Source: Fidelibacterota bacterium (GTDB taxonomy: Bacteria; Fidelibacterota; Marinisomatia; Marinisomatales; SCKK01). From it: a stretch of 64,000 nucleotides of DNA. Numbering within the stretch: the first letter of the stretch is position 1; each line of letters opens with the position of its first letter. Positions 1-8,907 of the stretch are shown piece by piece. Position numbers and translations under genes: made by a program. The notes below the pieces were generated by a model. The model saw only the letters and a program-made list of their open reading frames with translations, was not told where the DNA came from and made no database searches. Location of the stretch: the NCBI GenBank assembly GCA_004124475.1, contig SCKK01000006.1:1-64000 (forward strand), written 5' to 3'.

Positions 1-120
1 GATGATGAAATAATCAGAGTTATTAAAAAGCTAAATAACCGTCCGAGAAAATGTCTCGGGTTCAAAACCCCCAATCAGGTATTTTTCGGGGAACTTTCAA
101 ATGTTGCACTTACTACTTGA
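1..120 (+). CDS. IS30-family transposase, C-terminal end (partial)
   Basis: The window opens inside a reading frame that ends in TGA at 118-120 and encodes 39 residues. They include LNNRPRKCLGFKTPNQVF, the C-terminal signature of IS30-family DDE transposases (LNxRPRKxLGxKTPxEVF). Transposases of this family cut and join insertion-sequence ends. Only the tail is visible, so intactness cannot be judged. No obvious terminal inverted repeat was recognised in the AT-rich 57 bp that separate it from the next gene. Confidence 0.75.
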   Translation, partial: DDEIIRVIKKLNNRPRKCLGFKTPNQVFFGELSNVALTT

Positions 121-177
121 ATCCAGCATACAATCATAAACGCAATTTTGTATTAAAATTTTTATATTCTATTTAAT

Positions 178-894
178 ATGAAACAGATTTCTATCTCTTT
201 CCTAACTCTTTTGTTCTTTGCTAATATTATGATCCCAACTATTGGAACAGGTCAGGTCATACGACGTCATACACTTGGATTAGAACAAACTCCTACATGG
301 GGTTCAATAAAAATTCAAGGCATAAGTGTTGAAGAAAAAGTAAATGGGATGCTGATCCGAATGATCTGCAGTAAGAAATTTCTTCCGGAACAGGTAACTG
401 CTTGGATTTCTGAATCCGACTGGTTTTATATTACTTTGTTAGGAGCAAGAATTGATACAACAAAGAAATGGCAATTCATAAAAACCGGATTTATACTTGA
501 CTATCAGGCACAACAGCTAAAAGAATCGGTGCAACTCAGTTTTAGACTAAACAGGGAAATTGGGGCATACGAAATCATGATTAACTCTCGAGAAGTGATC
601 ATCACATTGCGGTTACCGATAGCAGAAACAGTGGCGGCCATTGAAATATATAGTGAGATTAGAAGTGAAGAATTATCACCAACTGCAAAAGTTAGAGACA
701 CCAGTTTTAAAGAAAGAATTCCAAACGTACTATTACTTACAGGTACGGCTTTTGTTGTAGCAGGATTAATCGAACCCAGTGGATCAACTTTTATTATTGG
801 TAGTGTACTGATTATTACCGGATATTTAATGAAAAAAATTGACGTGGAGAAATATTCACCACTAAACCATAGAGGTCACAAAGTAAAATATTAA
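178..894 (+). CDS. Hypothetical exported protein with C-terminal membrane hairpin
   Basis: 238 residues. Residues 1-25 look like a signal peptide (MKQISISFLTLLFF, then a short neutral stretch ending TGTGQ). The middle, about 40-165, is beta-rich, with phrases such as GMLIRMICSKKF and WFYITLLGARID that faintly recall the AMIN-type envelope domain; this is an impression only. Two hydrophobic segments at about 183-201 and 204-220 are separated by a short EPSGS turn and followed by a basic tail. This suggests an envelope protein anchored near its C-terminus. The start is the ATG directly after an AT-rich leader; no strong ribosome-binding site was seen. Function unknown. Confidence 0.7.
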   Translation: MKQISISFLTLLFFANIMIPTIGTGQVIRRHTLGLEQTPTWGSIKIQGISVEEKVNGMLIRMICSKKFLPEQVTAWISESDWFYITLLGARIDTTKKWQFIKTGFILDYQAQQLKESVQLSFRLNREIGAYEIMINSREVIITLRLPIAETVAAIEIYSEIRSEELSPTAKVRDTSFKERIPNVLLLTGTAFVVAGLIEPSGSTFIIGSVLIITGYLMKKIDVEKYSPLNHRGHKVKY

Positions 895-1028
895 AACAGG
901 TTTATATTTATGGAGAGATTTTAGAAATTGATTTTGACAAATAATTGCAGGACAGTTCGACTGTAATGGTTTTAATAGCAATTCCAAATACTCTATACTC
1001 TCTATGGCTCATAAATAATTCACATTAA

Positions 1029-1172
1029 ATGGAAGACTACTTCATTTATTTCGCTTTGTATTATGTCTTGGGCATTCTATTATTCAGTCTATTTATCAGA
1101 TTTTGGCTGAGAAAAAAGCGATTTAAGGATGAGGAGAAAAAAACGGATACATCTTCCAGAGAAGGACCTTGA
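1029..1172 (+). CDS. Small single-pass membrane protein (47 aa)
   Basis: A short frame encodes 47 residues. A hydrophobic segment (about residues 5-24, FIYFALYYVLGILLFSLFIRF) is followed by a strongly charged tail with a run of Lys, Arg, Asp and Glu. This is the composition of a small integral membrane protein with a cytoplasmic basic tail. It lies just upstream of the secreted protease and ends 29 bp before that gene's preferred ATG, so the two may be co-transcribed. No family is recognised, and such a short frame could be spurious. Confidence 0.4.
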   Translation: MEDYFIYFALYYVLGILLFSLFIRFWLRKKRFKDEEKKTDTSSREGP

Positions 1173-1201
1173 GATCAATTCTAATTGACCTTTCCATTTC
1201 A

Positions 1202-3010
1202 ATGAAAAACGCTATTTATTTCTTCCCTATTTTTCTGTCTCTATTATGGGCTATGGATGATATTAGCCAAGTCCATTTGAATTATAGTCAAGGTATCTTA
1301 TCGACGGATGAATTTGTATTAGATCAAGTGATCAGACTCCTTTCCGAAAGTAAATTCCCTGCAAAAAGCCCTATCTCGATTCCTGATAAGTGCGGTACCC
1401 ATATTCTTCTAACTCTGGCACAAGCATATCCACATCTTGCAGAATCTACTAAAAATACACTAAAAGAATTGGGTATTCGGTTCAATGGTATAATCCCTAC
1501 CCTTCAAAGACCAAACGGACTTAACCAGAAACATAATTTTGGAATTTTTCAGTTTCATTATACCATGACAGGACTTGATGCGGTTGACCCTACCGACTTT
1601 GATGGTGACGGTATCCCCGATTACATTAACAGAATGGCAGAAATCTTTCAAACAGTTATCAACACCATTATTAACACGTATGATTTCACACCTCCTCCCG
1701 GAGACGGTCGGTATTCCGATAATGGGGGTAATGAACTATACGACATTTATGTTATGAGTCTAAACATGGGGTTTTATGGCTATGTCCAGCCGGAATATCC
1801 TGCGAATAACGATGGTAATAATGAAAATTCTGAAGTGACAGAAGAAAATGCATTTACTAGCTATATGGTATTAAGAAATAATTACGAAGGATTTTATGAT
1901 GTATTAAATATTTATGGACCCATATCTGAATTTGAAGCAGTTCAGGTTTCAGTTGCCCATGAATTTTTCCATTCCATACAGTTGGGTTACGATGGATGGG
2001 AAGCAGTATGGCTCCTTGAAGCAACCGCAACCTGGATGGAAGATGAAATATTTGATGAAGTAAACGACAACTATCAGTATCTATTCCCATGGTTTCAAGA
2101 TCCAAAGGTCTCCCTAGATCGTGACAGCGAACCTCATTTTTACGGGAGCTGGATATTTTTCCGGTACCTCTCGGAGCACAAAGGTGGATATCCCACAATT
2201 CGTAAGATATTTGAGAAAGGGATTAATCATAACAGTTACTCCGAAGACTTCAGTATTCAAACAATTGACGAAACCCTTTTGGATATTGGCACAAGTTTCG
2301 AACAAGCTTTGGTCAAAATGGCTGTCGCAAATGTATTACTAACATCGAATTCTCTATCAACCCCTTATACTTATGAGGAGGCAGAAGATTATCGAACTTT
2401 TGGCATCAAGCCTCATTTTGAATCTACGATCATTTTATCCGATTCTTCTTACACATTTTTGTATGATAAAAGGAGTCTTAAAGAAAACGCAGCCCAGTAT
2501 TTAAAATTGGTCAGCAGTATGGGTCCCCTTAAAATTTCTTTTTTACCCGAAGACCCTGTAGCACAGCATTATCCTCAAATTGTTATCCAAAATATCTCAG
2601 GGTCGGTGGTTGTGTTTAGCATTGGAGCGTCTTCAACAATACAAATTCCACAAAATTCAGAATCTATTAATATAGTAATCGTTACAGGGAGGAATAATCA
2701 CAGTTACGACTACCAATTAACACTTGATCCTGAAATTCCATTACCCAAAGAACTGACACTTATAAAAAATTATCCAAATCCATTCCTTGATATTACCACT
2801 ATTCAATTTTTTACCCCGGCTCTACAGCCAATGACATTGACTGTATACGACATTTTAGGGAGAACCGTTGGAAAGATTTATCTTAACGATATTGTGGAGG
2901 GGATCAACGAAGTGAAATTTGAAGCTCGACATCTGCCTAGCGGAGCATATATTTTAAAACTTCAGGGACGTGATACCAACTCCATTCAAAAAATTATATT
3001 GAGAAAATAA
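1202..3010 (+). CDS. Secreted zinc metalloprotease (MXAN_6640-like) with C-terminal sorting domain
   Basis: 602 residues from the ATG at 1202. A TTG 33 bp upstream is also in frame, but the 1202 start gives a clean signal peptide (MKNAIYFFPIFLSLLW). A Ca-binding-type loop DFDGDGIPDY lies near residue 137. The zinc site HEFFH is at about 253-257 with a downstream glutamate in LLEATATWMEDE, as in metzincin/gluzincin-like proteases of the family I recall as 'MXAN_6640 family putative metalloprotease'. The last ~85 residues (KNYPNPFLDITTIQFF ... YDILGRTVGK ... LPSGAYILKL) form a type IX-style C-terminal sorting domain, so the enzyme is probably exported across the outer membrane. Substrate unknown. 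Confidence 0.85.
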   Translation: MKNAIYFFPIFLSLLWAMDDISQVHLNYSQGILSTDEFVLDQVIRLLSESKFPAKSPISIPDKCGTHILLTLAQAYPHLAESTKNTLKELGIRFNGIIPTLQRPNGLNQKHNFGIFQFHYTMTGLDAVDPTDFDGDGIPDYINRMAEIFQTVINTIINTYDFTPPPGDGRYSDNGGNELYDIYVMSLNMGFYGYVQPEYPANNDGNNENSEVTEENAFTSYMVLRNNYEGFYDVLNIYGPISEFEAVQVSVAHEFFHSIQLGYDGWEAVWLLEATATWMEDEIFDEVNDNYQYLFPWFQDPKVSLDRDSEPHFYGSWIFFRYLSEHKGGYPTIRKIFEKGINHNSYSEDFSIQTIDETLLDIGTSFEQALVKMAVANVLLTSNSLSTPYTYEEAEDYRTFGIKPHFESTIILSDSSYTFLYDKRSLKENAAQYLKLVSSMGPLKISFLPEDPVAQHYPQIVIQNISGSVVVFSIGASSTIQIPQNSESINIVIVTGRNNHSYDYQLTLDPEIPLPKELTLIKNYPNPFLDITTIQFFTPALQPMTLTVYDILGRTVGKIYLNDIVEGINEVKFEARHLPSGAYILKLQGRDTNSIQKIILRK

Positions 3011-3215
3011 TACTCAAACAATAGGGTGTGTATGTGTTAAAGTGTTAGAGTGCCTGCCCCGAAAGGAGGAATCCTGAAGTTTTGGGATATCGGGGTAATG
3101 AGCTTGTCCCTTAGCTTTGGGATACGGGGTTTAAGTGCTAAAGTGTTTGTGTGTTAAGATGTGGAGGTGTTCAGGTGAATCTTTACTTTACCTTTATATT
3201 TGCCTGTATTTAGAT

Positions 3216-3455
3216 TCAGACAAATTTCAGCTCTCCGGATTGTAATTTTGCAAATAGATTATCATATCCCCCAATTGGAGTTTCATCGATGACAATTTGG
3301 GGTACAGTCGATCCTCCGGTCAGTTTTTCAAGCTCCGAGCGACTCATACCAATTTTTTCAATATCAATTTCATCGTACTCGACCCCTTTTTCCGTTAAAA
3401 GTCTTTTTGCCATTTTGCAATAGGGACACCAACTTGTCATATAAATTTTTACCAT
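3216..3455 (-). CDS. Glutaredoxin
   Basis: 79 residues, the usual size of a bacterial class I glutaredoxin. The dithiol active site CPYC is at residues 11-14 (SWCPYCKMA). The cis-proline loop TVPQIVID and the glutathione-binding GGYDNL motif follow. It reduces disulfides or mixed disulfides in the cytoplasm at the expense of glutathione or a substitute thiol. It stands alone, convergent with the protease gene. The 205-bp spacer on the 3' side contains short GTGTTAAAGTGTT-type repeats and inverted GGGATA-type palindromes. No operon partner. Confidence 0.92.
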   Translation of the reverse strand: MVKIYMTSWCPYCKMAKRLLTEKGVEYDEIDIEKIGMSRSELEKLTGGSTVPQIVIDETPIGGYDNLFAKLQSGELKFV

Positions 3456-3648
3456 ATTTATCCCTTTGTTGTTTTATTAATCAATTTATTGTTTAAGAAT
3501 TAAAAATAATTTACAACCAAAATTTCCAATGTTCCTTATATCGTATAAATTTCGATCATTATCTTTTCTTCACAATGGATGATGGAGTTTGTAAATTTCT
3601 CTTGAAAACACGTCAAAATATTCATACTATAAAATTTAGAGGATAAAA

Positions 3649-4485
3649 TTGATCAAAAAGGTTATTGTTGGATTGGATGAATCCAATGATACAAAATCAG
3701 CCATTAGTGTGGCATGTCGATTAGCTAAAGACAGTGATTGTGTAGTCGTTGGTGTTGGGGTTGTCGATCTACCGGGAATTGAATCTATTGAGAGGGGAGC
3801 TACCCCTGGTGCATTATACTTTGCAGAAGAACAGAAGAACATAAGCTCAAGGACGCCATTGAAAAAGTAGAAGGATTTCTAACACAGTTTGAATCTACTT
3901 GCAAGAAATATGGAGTGAATTATGAACTTCATTCCCAAACAAGGCGTTCCATTTGAAGTGATTGTCAGCTAGGGAAAAGTTTCAGATTTAATCATTCTCG
4001 GACTCCGAACTTATTTTCATTTTGAGACGAGATCAAAATCGGGAGACACACTAAGACAAATTCTTGAAAATGCAGTCTGCCCGGTTTTAGCAGTCCCGGG
4101 AAAATTCAATGACCCACAAAATATACTTGTAGCATACGATGGGTCTGTTCATTCCGCCCGAGCGCTTCGTGCATTTACAGACAGGTTTTACTCAAGTTAT
4201 CGCCACATAAAATGGATCGTTTTAACTCTATCGGATAATTAAGAGGATAGCAAAGAGATTCAACTAGAGGCGTTAAATTATCTTCGGTGTTGGGGAATTG
4301 AAGCCAAAGGATTGGTGCTTGAAGGTAGTCCAGCTAGTGTAATCCACAATCAGGCAAAATCCCTTGAGCCTATGATTGCCATTATTGGGGCATATTGAAG
4401 AAGTCGAATTTCGGAAATCTTATTCGGTTAAACGACACGCCGGCTTATCGATGATGGTGAGATACCTTTAGCTATTTACCATTAA
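3649..4485 (+). pseudogene. Universal stress protein (UspA family), decayed
   Basis: A two-domain Usp protein can be read only by changing frame and passing stops. The first domain starts at a TTG (IKKVIVGLDESNDTKSAI) and loses frame near 3845. The continuation (KDAIEKVEGFLTQF) stops near 3955. Then VSDLIILGLRTYFHFETRSKSG and the second domain (NILVAYDGSVHSARALRAF) follow in one frame, interrupted by TAA near 4240, TGA near 4397 and TAA near 4430. The text ends EIPLAIYH before a stop at 4483-4485. Several independent lesions of different kinds indicate a genuine pseudogene rather than one sequencing error. Confidence 0.8.
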
Positions 4486-4492
4486 TAATTTA

Positions 4493-5173
4493 TTAAGGCA
4501 CTATATAGCTATTATCAATTCTGGGACTGATAATCAATTCCCTCTCTCCCCTAAAAAAATCATAAATGATCCACCCAAGTGTTGTAAGCGGAAAAACAAC
4601 GATCGAAGAGGGATAAACATTATTAAACTCGTTGAAAACCTTATCAAAATTATAAAACTGATTTAATGCTCTGAATTTGCTCAAATAAAGAAGCAAACTG
4701 ATTCCACTTCCCAAGTAAAATCCTTTTTTAGCAGCGTACTCGGAAAGACTGTAATCAATTTCGATCTTATGGATTTCAGTTAATGGTATTTTTTGTCTAT
4801 TCTGAGATCCGGGGGTGTAATAAACTAATTTCGGGTTATACATAAACATTTCTTCAGCAAGAAAAGAAAATGGAATAATTTCTCCCTTAGTTGTCATAAT
4901 GACTCCTCTCCTACCCAAACTCCTTGCAATGAAACTCCACAATTCATCAGAAACATAAAACAATTTCCCTTTTGTATTATGAATATACATGATATTGTCT
5001 AATGCAATAGATATTTCAAATGCTCCGGTCCATGAGGTAAATTGTATAGAATCCGCGGTCATTCCAGTGACATAACCAAATTTTGAAATACCACCTTTGA
5101 ATACTACCTCATGTTGAACGGATGTAGCGTTAAGTGAGGAAAAAGTGATGAAAATTATTAACCAGTTCTTCAT
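4493..5173 (-). CDS. Hypothetical exported protein
   Basis: 226 residues with a short signal peptide (MKNWLIIFITFSSLNATS). The mature part begins with a beta-rich stretch (KGGISKFGYVTGMTADSIQF) reminiscent of small SH3/Sm-like folds. A hydrophobic segment (about 152-164) and another near 193-206 follow. The latter (VFPLTTLGWIIYDFF) plus a charged C-terminus suggests membrane association. The stop lies 8 bp from the end of the decayed usp gene on the other strand. No family recognised. Confidence 0.65.
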   Translation of the reverse strand: MKNWLIIFITFSSLNATSVQHEVVFKGGISKFGYVTGMTADSIQFTSWTGAFEISIALDNIMYIHNTKGKLFYVSDELWSFIARSLGRRGVIMTTKGEIIPFSFLAEEMFMYNPKLVYYTPGSQNRQKIPLTEIHKIEIDYSLSEYAAKKGFYLGSGISLLLYLSKFRALNQFYNFDKVFNEFNNVYPSSIVVFPLTTLGWIIYDFFRGERELIISPRIDNSYIVP

Positions 5174-5265
5174 TGGGAATTCTATAGTCTCAATTTAAAT
5201 TTAAAGAACATCTTATCGATTAAGTAGATAAATCATGAGTGATCTGAAAGTGATGATAAGTTAAA

Positions 5266-5910
5266 ATGAAAAAACATATTGGAGGACTACTCATTCTTTT
5301 CATCTCCTGTCTCCCCGCTCAATTTAAATATAGTGTGGGAACCGGGGTTGGAATCCAATTTCCCGATTTTTCGGATTTTAACACAACAATCAGTGATACG
5401 GGTTTAGCAAATGTTTCCCAGATTTGGCTCCCTTTGAGTTACGATATTTCTTTCAAGGTTTATCCCTCTATTCGATTGGGTTTTTTCCGGTTTTCTAACG
5501 CTTTAGTAAAAAATAAATCATCTTCAGGATTTTCACAGTATATCACCATGAATGGGATATCCATTCAGACATTTTTTGTATTCCTGAATCGATTTGAGGC
5601 TGTATTTGGTATGGCTCCAATGTTATCACGAATAAATTTTTACCAGGATAAAATCACCGCTAAGACCTCACCATTTCAATTCTCAACAGAAACTCGTGCA
5701 GGTATTCACAACACCTTTTTCTCGTACTATTCCTGGGTAGGTGTCCGGTTTCATCTCAATACGTGGCTGGCATTGGAAGGAACATTGGGGTTCATTAAAT
5801 CAAACATTAAGAAAGATGCCTGGAAAAATGAAAAAAAGGATGTGGACCTAACTATGGGAATTGACATGACCAAACCGCTCTATCGGTTAGGATTAGTATT
5901 CGGATGGTAA
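5266..5910 (+). CDS. Outer-membrane beta-barrel protein (small)
   Basis: 214 residues. The signal peptide (MKKHIGGLLILFISCLPAQ) is followed by alternating amphipathic strands with frequent aromatic girdles (WLPLSYDISFKVYPSIRLGFF, WVGVRFHLNTWLALEGTLGFI). The final strand YRLGLVFGW ends in an aromatic residue, the usual BAM-recognition pattern. It therefore most likely inserts in the outer membrane as an 8-10-stranded barrel. The next gene overlaps its 3' end by 7 bp, so the two are translationally coupled. Specific function unknown. Confidence 0.75.
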   Translation: MKKHIGGLLILFISCLPAQFKYSVGTGVGIQFPDFSDFNTTISDTGLANVSQIWLPLSYDISFKVYPSIRLGFFRFSNALVKNKSSSGFSQYITMNGISIQTFFVFLNRFEAVFGMAPMLSRINFYQDKITAKTSPFQFSTETRAGIHNTFFSYYSWVGVRFHLNTWLALEGTLGFIKSNIKKDAWKNEKKDVDLTMGIDMTKPLYRLGLVFGW

Positions 5911-6275
5911 TCAGGCCTGTTACATTATTTTGTATCGTCTTCTGTTTAACAGGAGTAGGGTATTCACAAACTCCGTCTTCGTCTCTGGAGGATGAACCAA
6001 ATCCATGCCAATCCCCAGTTCTTCAAAAAGCACAAACACAGGGACTCAAATCACTTAAACCGGATGAAATAGTGGAATATTGGATCAGAAACTGGCAGTG
6101 CAAAAGATATGCAAAACGTGTTGGACAAGATATCAATCTTGGATACTTGCAAAAGCAGAAACAGGAAGAATACTACCGTGAAGCGAAGGAATTATCCGGT
6201 TTGGGTAGCTGTTTCACCACTGTAATCATCATAACGATTCTGTACTCGTTTGTATCATTTGCTCTCCTTAATTAA
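5904..6275 (+). CDS. Hypothetical exported Cys-containing protein with C-terminal membrane segment
   Basis: 123 residues overlapping the barrel gene by 7 bp. The N-terminus (VTLFCIVFCLTGVGYSQ) is a signal peptide. The mature part has conserved-looking cysteines (NPCQSPVL, NWQCKRY, GSCFTT), a charged helical middle (LQKQKQEEYYREAKEL) and a final hydrophobic segment TVIIITILYSFVSFALL. Co-expression with the barrel is inferred from the overlap. No family recognised. Confidence 0.65.
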   Translation: MVIRPVTLFCIVFCLTGVGYSQTPSSSLEDEPNPCQSPVLQKAQTQGLKSLKPDEIVEYWIRNWQCKRYAKRVGQDINLGYLQKQKQEEYYREAKELSGLGSCFTTVIIITILYSFVSFALLN

Positions 6276-6534
6276 CTGTGACGTCTGCCTGCCGCATCAG
6301 GTAGGAGATTTCTCCATAGAAGTTCCGAAGTTTCGGGACTACAGGGTAGGCATGTATTAAGTTTCACATTCCTTCATTAGCTACTAAAGCGGTTATTTGT
6401 CCCGACGTGTTGGGATGAGAGGACAAACTTTCAAATTCCTATATATTAATATATGTTGCTAATTGAATGTTGTACTTTGAATCAGCCACAAAATATTTAG
6501 ACATCACAACATCTCACTTCGTTTATGCCGGAAA
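6276..6534. other. Spacer with short palindromes
   Basis: No gene. It carries a degenerate CCTGCC/GGTAGG palindrome near 6291-6307, a CCGAAGTTTCGGG palindrome at 6323-6338 and an imperfect inverted repeat around TGTCCCGACGTGTTGGGATG near 6400. All three types recur elsewhere in the window. Confidence 0.5.
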
Positions 6535-6690
6535 TCAAAATATGTCCCTGGCCAGAATCTCAAACTCATGAATCAGGTACGGCAAGTATTTAGATATCTT
6601 CATTACTCTTATCGAACAGATTAGGCTTTGATGAATAAACCTTCCTTGGGTATCATATAATTCTATTTCAACAATACCATCTTCATCATC
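6535..6690 (-). pseudogene. Possible remnant of a C-terminal sorting domain
   Basis: An open minus-strand stretch reads DEDGIVEIELYDTQGRFIHQ and ends at a TGA at 6535-6537. The phrase VEIELYDTQGR is typical of the middle of FCB type IX sorting domains. No start or upstream protease or adhesin part remains, and the text after HQS is not domain-like. I read it as a fragment of a lost secreted protein, with low certainty. Confidence 0.3.
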
Positions 6691-6763
6691 TGTACAACGT
6701 TCGGCTCACAGGTGGAGGCGCATCGGAGCTGGTATCCTGAGCAGCCGCTCATTAGAAAAAAGT
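6691..6763 (-). repeat. attC-like imperfect palindrome after the methyltransferase-like gene
   Basis: On the minus strand the sequence directly after the stop at 6766 runs through ACTTTTTTCTAAT, then an arm ending GGCTGCTCAGG, a 23-bp middle and a complementary arm CCTGTGAGCCG with bulged bases, ending at GTTGTAC. This is the R-box, L-box, loop, L-box, R-box layout of integron attC sites, with degenerate R boxes. The first box complements GTTAGAAAAAGT at 7616-7627 on the far side of the gene, apart from one extra base, which is the boundary relationship expected for one cassette. Confidence 0.35.
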
Positions 6764-6765
6764 TC

Positions 6766-7611
6766 TTATGATGTTTGTATTTCAAGTTTAGAGAAACAAT
6801 AATTGTTTCCATGTAAGTAACACGACTCATGAGCATCATGAGGTTCAAGCCTCAACGATTTTATGCACCGTATATGTTCTTTCTTAAAAGCTTCTTCAAC
6901 TAAAAGATCAGCATCAGCATCACGCCCCCCTTCGCAATGAAAAATTTTAGTTTGACAAATAGCATTGGCCAAATAGCCTTTATTTAGTTTGGTAATTTTA
7001 ACGAACCATCCAAGCCCTTCGCTTGATGTTAATGGCAGCAATAAGCACCCTCCCAAAACGAGAGATTCCAACCATCGGGCGGAAATACGAGATACTCCGG
7101 CATTAACCACTATAACATCAGTATTTTCTTCAAAATATTCAACACCATTAGTTCTAATAACTTTGATATTAGATTTATAAGATAGGTTTTGTTCAGCTAA
7201 ATCACTGATCGAACCATCAATTTCAATTGCGGTTACATGGCCAGAGTCCCCCACGATTTCTGATAGAATGGCACTATAGTATCCAGTCCCACAGCCAATA
7301 TGAATAATCTTCTCTCCTTCTTTTAACATGAGTTTATCAAATAATAATGCCCACAAGCTAGGTTGTCCGTTATTTAAACTCCTTTCTTTATCGATAGCCA
7401 CCAAAATATTATGATATAAATGTCGAGGGTCATTATCTTTCGTAGACCAGTATTTTCTAGCAAAAACATCTAAAATTTCCCAAGGTCCAGGACCTAGAAA
7501 ATTTTCTCTTGGTACTTTGGCAAATGCATCAATTATCGATTCGGATTGAATATTCGATACATATTTTATCTCATTAGCATATTGAATACGGCAATTTTTA
7601 ATATCTTCCAT
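6766..7611 (-). CDS. Protein-L-isoaspartate O-methyltransferase-like SAM methyltransferase
   Basis: 281 residues from the ATG at 7611. A TTG 24 bp upstream is in frame but lies in the boundary repeat. The SAM-binding motif I is IIHIGCGTGYYSAIL, followed by the acidic loop VTAIEID and a post-motif region DVIVVNAGVSRI, as in PCMT-family enzymes that methylate damaged aspartyl residues. An N-terminal stretch FAKVPRENFLGPGPW resembles the family's 'VPRExFVP' start. The ~100-residue C-terminal extension containing CEGGRDADADLL is unlike PCMT, so the substrate may differ. It stands alone on the minus strand between an attC-like palindrome and a 115-bp repeat, suggesting acquisition as a single-gene unit. 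Confidence 0.75.
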   Translation of the reverse strand: MEDIKNCRIQYANEIKYVSNIQSESIIDAFAKVPRENFLGPGPWEILDVFARKYWSTKDNDPRHLYHNILVAIDKERSLNNGQPSLWALLFDKLMLKEGEKIIHIGCGTGYYSAILSEIVGDSGHVTAIEIDGSISDLAEQNLSYKSNIKVIRTNGVEYFEENTDVIVVNAGVSRISARWLESLVLGGCLLLPLTSSEGLGWFVKITKLNKGYLANAICQTKIFHCEGGRDADADLLVEEAFKKEHIRCIKSLRLEPHDAHESCYLHGNNYCFSKLEIQTS

Positions 7612-7620
7612 GTCTACTTT

Positions 7621-7735
7621 TTCTAACAGTGTCAATATGTGGGAACTTTTGCTTCATATCACCCTTCCCCCTGTCCGCCAGCTGGCGGATCGGGCAGGAT
7701 AGACTGGAAACAATAACCATCTATTGATATATTGT
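7621..7735. repeat. 115-bp dispersed repeat, copy 1 (attC-like)
   Basis: From TTCTAACAGTGTCAATATG to CTATTGATATATTGT this matches 30331-30445 at most positions over its whole length. Both copies sit immediately upstream of a minus-strand gene and start with a CTAACA box. Imperfect outer arms (TCAATATGTG against CATCTATTGA) enclose a GC-rich core palindrome (CCGCCAGCTGGCGG inside CCTGTC/GGCAGG). The box, arm, loop, arm order resembles an integron attC site, but the second outer box is degenerate, so this assignment is uncertain. Confidence 0.55.
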
Positions 7736-7831
7736 AATACGAATTTGAAATAATAATTGGTGTTTGTCCATATATAATTGGTTTAATATAGGTAGCATAG
7801 AATTTTAACATGAGTAACAGGTAAAATTATG

Positions 7832-7867
7832 GAAGCAGAGGTAATTTTCTGCCTTAACCTCTGCTTC
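7832..7867. terminator. Hairpin, possible bidirectional terminator
   Basis: A perfect 11-bp stem (GAAGCAGAGGT / ACCTCTGCTTC) with a 14-nt loop lies about 95 bp after the glycosylase stop. The minus-strand downstream run is only weakly T-rich (CATAATTTTAC), so termination activity is uncertain. Confidence 0.35.
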
Positions 7868-7962
7868 TAGTAATAGCCTTTCCTATTGGAACCACCCTCT
7901 ATTGGTATCGCTTTTATACCAGTCTTTCTGTTAATAAATCCGGCGAGTATTGCTCCTCTTTA

Positions 7963-8637
7963 TCACTTAAATATTTCTCCCGTTTCTTTAAACCATAATA
8001 CCAAATCAAGATGGCTCATGGGTATGCCTGTCTTAATTGCAAATTTCCTCATCTTTTTCTCTATATCGAGATATCTAACCACGGGTAAGGACTTTGGTAT
8101 TTCCTCTATGACTCCAAGGAGATATAAGTTCTTTAATATATGTCTGTCAAGAATAGCCAAATTTTCTCCCAGCCCGATATTTCTCATAAAATGACTAGCT
8201 TCTTTATAACCAAAGCCCTTTACGTTCTGCACTAACCACCCTCTGAGAGCATAACCATCGCTTGCTCTTTCAAGTTTAGATTTGATGTTAGACTTGCCAT
8301 TATTGGAAAAAACCTTTCTCGCTTTAACGATATAGGAAGCCTTTTTGTTTTTAAATCGACAAGCCGCTATGTCTTGAGCGATGCGGCTGGTATCTCCGTC
8401 AAATAACAACCCTTTTTTCTTAAGATTCAATACCACATACCAACAGGTTTTTGCTTTTGCCTGAGGAGTTAAGATGCAAAAGACGAGTTCAGTAAAAATC
8501 TCATTGTTTTCTCCTTGCCCAACCTTTTCAAACTCCATCAACCTCTTATTGATTACATTTTTCTGGGCAGAGAAAATCTCTTTTATCTCCCTTAGGATGG
8601 GTTTATTTCTTCCTTCACACGATTTGTCTTGAGTCAT
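7963..8637 (-). CDS. ogg: 8-oxoguanine DNA glycosylase/AP lyase, archaeal Ogg type
   Basis: 224 residues, the normal length of the Ogg2-type N-glycosylase/DNA lyase. It excises 8-oxoguanine and nicks the abasic site. The helix-hairpin-helix and catalytic region reads VKGFGYKEASHFMRNIG with the Schiff-base lysine at K145, followed by the catalytic aspartate D164 in LAILDRHILKNL. The protein ends in lysine (FKETGEIFK), which in this family contacts the damaged base. This type is common in archaea and thermophiles and sporadic elsewhere, so lateral acquisition is plausible. It has no operon partner. Confidence 0.92.
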   Translation of the reverse strand: MTQDKSCEGRNKPILREIKEIFSAQKNVINKRLMEFEKVGQGENNEIFTELVFCILTPQAKAKTCWYVVLNLKKKGLLFDGDTSRIAQDIAACRFKNKKASYIVKARKVFSNNGKSNIKSKLERASDGYALRGWLVQNVKGFGYKEASHFMRNIGLGENLAILDRHILKNLYLLGVIEEIPKSLPVVRYLDIEKKMRKFAIKTGIPMSHLDLVLWFKETGEIFK

Positions 8638-8907
8638 AAGTTCGCTGTCATAACAATTTATTCTATAAGTTTTTTAATAATATCAATTTTTTAAAATATT
8701 AAAAAGAATAATCTAATTAATTTACATATTTCCCAGCTGGATAATATTCAATTATGTGATAACTTATAATTGTTCAGGCAACTCATAGCATAAAGTTGGT
8801 TTGACATTGAATGGCTTTGGCTGGTTGTTATGGAGGGCCTATTCATCAGGTGGGGTGATTCCTCTCACTCTCAGTCCCAAGAGGATACATATGAATGTGG
8901 GATCCTT

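Noticed and set aside
4240-4440. Stop-codon readthrough or recoding in the universal stress gene
   Set aside because: TAA, TAG and TGA all occur together with a frame change, while UGA is clearly a stop in prfB and other genes; decay is simpler.
7886-8194. Plus-strand 102-codon frame over the glycosylase gene
   Set aside because: It overlaps the 3' end of a well-supported Ogg gene on the other strand and has no protein-like features.
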